Assembly (NCBI GenBank): GCA_030694985.1
Contig: JAUYTV010000037.1
Location: forward strand, 146,645 to 210,644
Source: Methanoregula sp.
GTDB taxonomy: Archaea > Halobacteriota > Methanomicrobia > Methanomicrobiales > Methanospirillaceae
DNA length: 64,000 nt
Reading direction: 5' to 3'
The position numbers were made by a program, and so were the translations under genes. The first letter of the stretch is position 1, and the number at the start of each line of letters is the position of its first letter. Under the pieces are notes generated by a model. It was not told where the DNA came from. It made no database searches and saw nothing but the letters and a program-made list of their open reading frames with translations. Below are positions 58,944-64,000 of this stretch, piece after piece.

Positions 58944-59786
58944 TTAATATTTGTACCAGCGTCCCTTGCTGTCATACTCTCCGGAGGGTTGCTGTTCGAT
59001 TGAGACTGAACTTTTGGGGAAAGTGCGGAAAAAACATGCCTTGTATGTCGATAGGATGGGCAGGAGTAACAAAAAGCCGAAGAATAAGCAGACAGCAGTT
59101 ATTACCATTCCGTTGGTCCCAATCATCCCGATAAGCTGGTCCGGAGTAAATGTTGCGATCTGTGTCTCGTTAAAGCGCGTGAGCGGTTCGAGTTTGTCAA
59201 AGAGTGCGGCTTCCCAGACAATCATGAGTGCAAATGTAATTACGAAGAACACTGCAGCAGATATCACATAGAACTTAAGAACACGGGTGAGTTGTGCAGT
59301 CACCAGTTCTATGCTGCGACGAATCGAATCAAAGATCCGCAGGTCTTCAAAAACTGCTGCAGTGTCAAAGAAGATGGTGAGAAATGCCACAGGAATTATG
59401 ATGCAGATGGTAAATACTCCCAAAAACTCCGGGTTTGCCGGAACTCCGCCAAACGACAGAGTGATCATGACAAGTGTAACGAGAATGATGGTGCAGAAGA
59501 TGATGACAAGCATGGGCAGCAGCACTCTGAAGAAATACTGAATACCCCCAAGGAAAAGATCGCGGATGCCACCTTTACCGTTCCGGATCACTACGTAACT
59601 CCCGGCAAGGAAAAAAACTGCAATGAATGAAAAGATCAGGATAAGACGCATGGCAAAGAAGCTGCCCTGTATAATGAAGATAAGCCAGAGCACTGCAGCA
59701 AGAACGCCGGTAACCAGTCCCGGCACCCAGAGTACCGGAATGCTGCGGAGCAGACCGAGGGCATCTTTGAGTTCTGTTAATGCCAT
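58944..59786 (-). CDS. Polytopic membrane protein of unknown function
   Basis: 280 residues with about six hydrophobic helices and a cytoplasmic tail. Layout (LLRSIPVLWVPGLVTGV start, GGIQYFFRVLLPMLVIIFC, and FEDLRIFDSIRRSIELV between helices) resembles DUF4013/DUF7544-type archaeal membrane proteins. No role known. It lies two bases after the PykC-like gene and shares its transcript. Confidence 0.72.
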   Translation of the reverse strand: MALTELKDALGLLRSIPVLWVPGLVTGVLAAVLWLIFIIQGSFFAMRLILIFSFIAVFFLAGSYVVIRNGKGGIRDLFLGGIQYFFRVLLPMLVIIFCTIILVTLVMITLSFGGVPANPEFLGVFTICIIIPVAFLTIFFDTAAVFEDLRIFDSIRRSIELVTAQLTRVLKFYVISAAVFFVITFALMIVWEAALFDKLEPLTRFNETQIATFTPDQLIGMIGTNGMVITAVCLFFGFLLLLPILSTYKACFFRTFPKSSVSIEQQPSGEYDSKGRWYKY

Positions 59787-59788
59787 GG

Positions 59789-60379
59789 TTAACGGTTCCT
59801 CGGCATGGCCACAATCTCTCGCACCTGGAGATCAAAGAAGTTCGATGTGTGCGCGGGTTTGATCACGCAGACAGTATCTGCCCCGCTCATCGTTCCCCCA
59901 ACAGCGATTACTTCTTCATTGATGTTGATTGCACCCTGATCAGCGGCAATAAGTACGCACTCTACTGCCACCTTGAGCCCGACTGCAACCGTGCGCCGCA
60001 GGGATTCAGCGATCGCGTCGGAACGTGATCCCCCGCCAATTTTTGGGGACCGGGAGATGGCACGTTCAAGTCCTGAGAGCGCGTGGGTGCCGGTCACTAT
60101 CTTTACACCCTGCCCACGCAGTCGGTCAGCGATCTCGTTTGAGAACTCCCACTCGCCGGGTTTTACAAATCCCATGACATGCGAGACTACGATCAGGTTT
60201 AAGCCCGACCCTTTCATGGCGGCAAAAAAATTATCCGCAGTTGAGCCGGATGTGCTTGCAACGACTATGGTGTTAATCATAAGTTCCTTTGCGCGCTCAA
60301 TGGCAAACCGGGCTGCATCGGCAGTATTTGCCTCACCCGGCTTTTCGAAATACCAGATTTTCTTTTGCGTGAACGACAT
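59789..60379 (-). CDS. Pyruvate kinase alpha/beta-domain-like protein
   Basis: 196 residues of the COG1751 group: KIWYFEKPGEANTADAARFAIERAKEL, VVASTSGSTADNF, VVSHVMGFVKPGEWEF and AVGGTMSGADTVCVIKPAHTSNFFD. It corresponds only to the C-terminal regulatory domain of pyruvate kinase, not the catalytic part. Role in archaea unknown, maybe a small-molecule sensor. First of a two-gene operon with the membrane protein. Confidence 0.87.
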   Translation of the reverse strand: MSFTQKKIWYFEKPGEANTADAARFAIERAKELMINTIVVASTSGSTADNFFAAMKGSGLNLIVVSHVMGFVKPGEWEFSNEIADRLRGQGVKIVTGTHALSGLERAISRSPKIGGGSRSDAIAESLRRTVAVGLKVAVECVLIAADQGAININEEVIAVGGTMSGADTVCVIKPAHTSNFFDLQVREIVAMPRNR

Positions 60380-60477
60380 AAGTACCTTTTATTAAGCCGG
60401 GATGGAAAAACTTTGTCAGATTCTTATCATACCAGAATGATGGTTATTAAGATCCAATATTCATTGAGGAACCAGAG

Positions 60478-61647
60478 ATGATTACCCTAGCGCTTGCAGG
60501 CAAACCCAACTGCGGAAAATCCACGTTTTTCAAGGCCGCGACAATGGCAAACGTCGAGATCGCCAACTACCCCTTTACGACTATCAACCCGAACTTTGGT
60601 GTCGGGTACGTGCGGGCGAAGTGCCCGTGCCATGACCTCCATCTCACCTGCAAGCATTGTGTGGACGGCAACCGGTTTGTGGCCGTGAACTTAATCGATG
60701 TAGCCGGTCTCGTACCTGATGCCCACAAGGGCAAGGGACTGGGCAACCAGTTCCTCGATAATCTCCGGCAGGCAGATGCGATCCTTCACGTAATCGATGC
60801 CAGCGGCGGTACCGACAGTGAAGGTAACCCGGTGGGGGTAGGGAACCATGACCCGGAAGAGGATGTCAAGTTCCTCATCTACGAGATGATGATGTGGGTG
60901 CACGGGATTCTTGACAAGCACTGGTCACGGATCAGCCGGCAGTCGCAGGGCAAAGGATCGGCCATTGAGTTGGGTATTGCAGAGACGTTTACGGGTCTTG
61001 GCATCACCATGGAAGATGTGCGCGACATTGAACTGGAGCTAAAAATTGATCTGATCCATGCATCGATTGACGATCTCATTCCCCTGTGCGCAGAGATCGT
61101 AAAGATCTCAAAACCCATGCTGGTCATAGGTAACAAAGTGGATGAAACACCTGAAGCATTGCGGATTAAACTTGCTGCGGCAAAAGTTGCGTTTGTAAGC
61201 GCTGCTTCAGAGCTTGCTCTCCGCAATGCGGCGGGAGCGAACCTTATTCAGTACCTGCCCGGTGATACAGAATTCAAGATTGCCAATGAAGGTACGCTAT
61301 CTGCCCCACAGAAAGCCGGCCTTGCAAAGATCGCTGAACTGATGAAGCAGAACAATGGTACGGGCGTGCAGCAGGCAATCAACCGTGCGGTCTACGAGTT
61401 GCTCGATATGATCGTTGTCTACCCGGTGGAAGATGAGACCCATTTCTGCAACAAGCAGGGCGATGTGCTGCCCGATGCGTTCCTGATGAAGAAGGGATCA
61501 ACCCCTCACGATCTCGCGTTCCAGGTGCACACGGATATCGGCAAGGGATTCCTGTATGCCATTGACGCTCGCACCAAGATGCGCATCAAGGAAAATCATG
61601 TCCTCAAGAATGGTGATATTATAAAAATTGTGAGTGCGGCCAAGTGA
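60478..61647 (+). CDS. ychF: YchF/Obg-family GTPase or ATPase
   Basis: 389 residues. P-loop AGKPNCGKSTFFKA, DVAGLVPDAHKGKGLGNQFLDNLR (switch II), NKVDE (G4), and a C-terminal TGS domain (about 310-388) ending in GDIIKIVSAAK. The archaeal YchF-type protein links to ribosome function and stress; unlike most Obg proteins the bacterial YchF prefers ATP. ATG at 60478 with GAGGAACC just upstream. Confidence 0.94.
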   Translation: MITLALAGKPNCGKSTFFKAATMANVEIANYPFTTINPNFGVGYVRAKCPCHDLHLTCKHCVDGNRFVAVNLIDVAGLVPDAHKGKGLGNQFLDNLRQADAILHVIDASGGTDSEGNPVGVGNHDPEEDVKFLIYEMMMWVHGILDKHWSRISRQSQGKGSAIELGIAETFTGLGITMEDVRDIELELKIDLIHASIDDLIPLCAEIVKISKPMLVIGNKVDETPEALRIKLAAAKVAFVSAASELALRNAAGANLIQYLPGDTEFKIANEGTLSAPQKAGLAKIAELMKQNNGTGVQQAINRAVYELLDMIVVYPVEDETHFCNKQGDVLPDAFLMKKGSTPHDLAFQVHTDIGKGFLYAIDARTKMRIKENHVLKNGDIIKIVSAAK

Positions 61648-61935
61648 AAAAATCTTTTTTTTTTGCTTTTACAATATCGTCAATTCTATGTCCGGTTTTA
61701 TTTTATTCTTTCAAAAAATATCCATTTTTTTCAAACCAGAGATCAATGATATGTGCTGATCACCAATGCGTAGTCCGACTATTACTGACATATGCGTTAC
61801 ATGTTTCTGTCGATTACGAACAATGGCTCAAAACTATCCGGGGGTGGTGCCCGGTTTTTCGGATTGTCCAGAATCTGATTCACGAATATTTATTTACAAA
61901 ATCTCTATTTCTGTATACTGCTGTATATGTTGTAT
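61648..61935. other. Intergenic region before antitoxin-like gene
   Basis: 288 nt. T-rich tract after ychF (61653-61663) is a likely terminator. TATA-like CTGTATACTGC precedes the antitoxin-like gene. No further gene found. Confidence 0.35.
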
Positions 61936-62196
61936 ATGGCAGAGGTTACCAGGGTCAGGATACGGGCAGAGACCAAGGCCCTCCTCGATGATATGAAACT
62001 GACTCCAAGGGAGACGTATGATGATATTGTCCGGCGATTAGCTGAAGCCGCATACGATGACGAGCCGATGACTCCGGAAGAAATTGAGGCTATGGAAGAG
62101 GGAATCGCGGATCTCAAGGCAGGACGGGTTCGAACGCTTGATGAGATTATGAATGAAAGCGGTGACGACATAATAATCAAGGCCCGGAAACTGTGA
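61936..62196 (+). CDS. Orphan antitoxin-like protein (DUF7557/RHH type)
   Basis: About 86 residues. The N terminus TRVRIRAETKALLDDMKLTPRETYDDIVRRLAE resembles ribbon-helix-helix antitoxins; the acidic C-terminal half (PMTPEEIEAMEEGIADLKAGRVRTLDEI) is the toxin-binding kind. The next frame downstream (62193-62420) is not a RelE or other toxin. Likely an orphan or regulator. ATG 61936 or 61927. Confidence 0.72.
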   Translation: MAEVTRVRIRAETKALLDDMKLTPRETYDDIVRRLAEAAYDDEPMTPEEIEAMEEGIADLKAGRVRTLDEIMNESGDDIIIKARKL

Positions 62197-62473
62197 TCGC
62201 TTGTATCAGTTCATCTTTTCACGATGATTCAAAAAAGAATTGCTATCCTTTCCGGACCGGTATGCCACATGATCGTGCGGCGCAGGTATCCCGTTCCACC
62301 CGTCAGAGTATGACGGGTGTCATACAATTGTCTGACAATCCAGCCGCTCCTGCGCAAAAGAGCGGTAAAAATCCCCCTTTTTTGGCAGAAAACGACATTT
62401 TCCCCACAAGCCTTTTATAATGAAAATTCGAACAGGAGAATTACCTAGAAAGAAACAGGCAGGAGGTGAAGTC

Positions 62474-62794
62474 ATGAGTGGAGAAATTTTCCAGGCACAG
62501 GTGATTCGGAATTTCTTTGAATGCATCACCGGCACGGACCGGAACTTAACCCGCATCTACATGTGTGTCATGAGTCTTGCAAAACTCCGCATGGAGTCTC
62601 CCGAGAAGATGTCGGCCCTTGTCGACCAGCTCAGGAAGAGCAAGATGCAAAAGGAGTTGTCCGTTGACATTCTCGATTACATGTGCGATGCCGCAAACCA
62701 GATCGAACTCAGCATGGTCCAGACCGCATTCGGTGTCAAGGATATTCGCGAAGTTGCTCAGGACTTCAGCGGTATCAGCATGGACAGTTTATAA
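62474..62794 (+). CDS. Unknown small helical protein
   Basis: 106 residues starting MSGEIFQAQVIRNFF, nearly all helical by composition, with no family recognised. Its start has the perfect Shine-Dalgarno AGGAGGTGA five bases upstream, rare in this window, which makes translation likely. Contains MCVMSLAKLRMESPEKMSAL and LDYMCDAANQIELSM. Followed by an insertion sequence after 120 nt. Confidence 0.68.
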   Translation: MSGEIFQAQVIRNFFECITGTDRNLTRIYMCVMSLAKLRMESPEKMSALVDQLRKSKMQKELSVDILDYMCDAANQIELSMVQTAFGVKDIREVAQDFSGISMDSL

Positions 62795-62914
62795 TTTCTT
62801 TTTTTTGAGAGGAGTTTGATTGTTTGAGTCGGCCGGTTTTTTTGCGATTGTGATTTTTTTGTTTTTGTGATAATCGTAATGGACATGCTCTCTAATGTCA
62901 AAATGATAGTTAGC

Positions 62915-64000
62915 ATAGGAGTTACGCAGACACAAGATCAAACCGGAAGATCTTTATATTTATATTGCATGATATATTATTCGTGGCAAAATCAGTTCAG
63001 ATCTCTGCTGTGGATTACATAATTTTTTAGTAGCCGCAAACTGTGATGTATCCTGTGTAAAAGCAGCTGAATGTTTTTCTGACAATGGAATCGTTGTATC
63101 CCACGATAAATTCAACCGATTTCTAACAAGACAGTCTTTAACTCCAGAGACGTTGTGGAAAGAAGTTGAACCATTCATCGAACGACGAATTGGCTGGCTA
63201 ATCCTGGATGACACGGTAATTGATAAAATCCATTCGAAACGCATTGAACTGACGTATTACCAGTGGAGCGGGAAGCACCACAAGATCGTCAAAGGTATTG
63301 GCCTCATAACGTTAGTCTGGACCGATGGGACAAACACGTTTCCCATTGATTATCGGATTTACGATAAAGATGGTGATGAAATGTCTAAGAATGCTCATTT
63401 CCGCGAAATGATCAACAGTGCAAATGAGCGAAATTTTCAACCCTCTTTTGTTATGTTTGACAGTTGGTATTCCGGTATTGACAACCTGAAATGTATTGAT
63501 AAACTCGGCTGGTCCTGGTTTACCCGAGTTAAGAAGAACAGGATGGTTAATCCGGATGATACCGAAAACCATCCTGTTTCTTCACTTGAGATCCCGGGCG
63601 ATGGCAGCATTGTCCATATGAAAAAATACGGATTTATCCGACTTTTTCATTCAGTTAACAAAGCCGGTAGAGACCGTTATTGGGCTACAAATTTTCTTAC
63701 GATGGATCATGAGGATCGAAGAAACCTTCAGGCGATTTGTTGGTCTATCGAAAATTATCACCGGGCTTTGAAGGAACTGTGTTGTGTCGAAGATTGTAAA
63801 GTCCGTAAAGAAGCCGGACAGAGAAATCACATCAACTGTTCTCTTCGGGCTTATATTAGGTTAGAAGCGGCTAATCTGGTGAACAATATTACTCTCTACA
63901 ATGCTAAATGGGCTATCGAAAAGGCTGCTATTACAACCTATCTTGCTAATCCGAAATATGCGCTCTAATTTTTTTTCAAGGGGGTTTGCGTAAGTCCTAT
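62915..64000 (+). mobile_element. Insertion sequence, IS4 superfamily-like (right end at the window edge)
   Basis: The left end ATAGGAGTTACGCAGACAC at 62915-62933 and the reverse complement of the last bases, ATAGGACTTACGCAAACCC (63982-64000), match at 16 of 19 positions, forming terminal inverted repeats. Between them lies one transposase. Size about 1086 bp; the element may end exactly at or just beyond the window. Target duplication cannot be checked as the right flank is missing. Confidence 0.8.
62983..63968 (+). pseudogene. DDE transposase with a frameshift in a T6 run
   Basis: Reading begins at GTG 62983 (VAKSVQISAVDYIIF) and stops at TAG 63028-63030. A shift of minus one at the run of six T (63023-63028) continues as LVAANCDVSCVKAAECFSDN into the long frame, annotated from 63153, to 63968. 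Catalytic acids: Asp in LILDDTVIDK, Asp in FVMFDSWYSG, Glu in CWSIENYHRALKE, an IS4/IS701-like arrangement. The shift may be programmed slippage on T6 or a mutation; if neither, only an N-terminally truncated protein from 63153 is made. Confidence 0.8.

Noticed and set aside
62193..62420. Toxin partner for the antitoxin-like gene at 61.9 kb
   Set aside because: The frame starts at an overlapping GTG but the product has no RelE, PIN or other toxin features and is low in hydrophobic residues.

Overview
The window is a stretch of archaeal chromosome, most likely from a methanogen of the order Methanomicrobiales or a close relative. The evidence is a set of archaeal-only genes: glycerol-1-phosphate dehydrogenase and a geranylgeranyl reductase for ether lipids, the methanofuran enzyme MfnB, aIF2-alpha, L44e, S27e, Nop10, GINS, the PriS primase, archaeal-type ProRS, and UPF0179, UPF0058, DUF63 and hisA/hisF-related proteins. 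Many genes look leaderless, with an A/T-rich TATA-like box about 25 nt before the start codon. Genes inside operons often overlap by 4 nt (ATGA). The genus cannot be fixed from sequence alone. I found no rRNA, tRNA or CRISPR array.

Layout. 0.7-2.3 kb: nfeD and SPFH membrane pair. 2.5-7.7 kb: M50 protease, transglutaminase-like protein, RNase HII, TrkA-type RCK protein, ferredoxin and geranylgeranyl reductase. 7.8-13.2 kb: a five-gene operon katG-ahbD-ahbA-ahbB-ahbC, joining a catalase-peroxidase to the siroheme-to-heme b pathway. 13.4-16.5 kb: an ABC exporter-like operon with a CARDB-like surface protein. 16.7-23.5 kb: single genes, including a SOUL heme-binding protein, an endonuclease Q-like PHP protein, a DUF4405 membrane protein facing a molybdopterin oxidoreductase, hexulose-phosphate isomerase, acylphosphatase, peroxiredoxin and a MITE-like repeat element.

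23.6-29.5 kb: a conserved replication/translation cluster on the minus strand (UPF0058, elp3, priS, GINS, rpl44e, rps27e, aIF2-alpha, nop10, PAC2). 29.5-34.9 kb: ADP-ribosylglycohydrolase, UPF0179, egsA, DUF63, SpoIIM-like and proS. 35-43 kb: TMEM175-like channel, PepSY-like protein, CCA-adding enzyme, RNA cyclic phosphodiesterase, nrdH-nrdD and a zinc-ribbon protein. 43.2-46.7 kb: an accessory zone with an orphan nucleotidyltransferase, a DUF433/DUF5615 pair whose toxin-like partner carries an in-frame stop, over 1 kb of AT-rich DNA without genes, and an Hsp20-like protein. 46.7-51 kb: an AdiA-type arginine decarboxylase operon with a GadC-like antiporter. 51.3-61.6 kb: housekeeping genes guaB, mfnB, hisA/F-like, tmk, valS, DUF92, a PykC-like protein and ychF. 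61.9-64 kb: orphan antitoxin-like gene, an unknown gene with a strong Shine-Dalgarno sequence, and an IS4-superfamily insertion sequence with a frameshifted transposase.

Themes. Oxidant defence and heme run through the first 23 kb: KatG with its own heme pathway, a SOUL protein, a peroxiredoxin and a putative heme-binding DUF4405 protein. The adiA/gadC-like operon suggests acid stress tolerance of bacterial origin. The most unusual single gene is nrdD, whose product ends before the zinc site and glycyl-radical loop that class III ribonucleotide reductases need.
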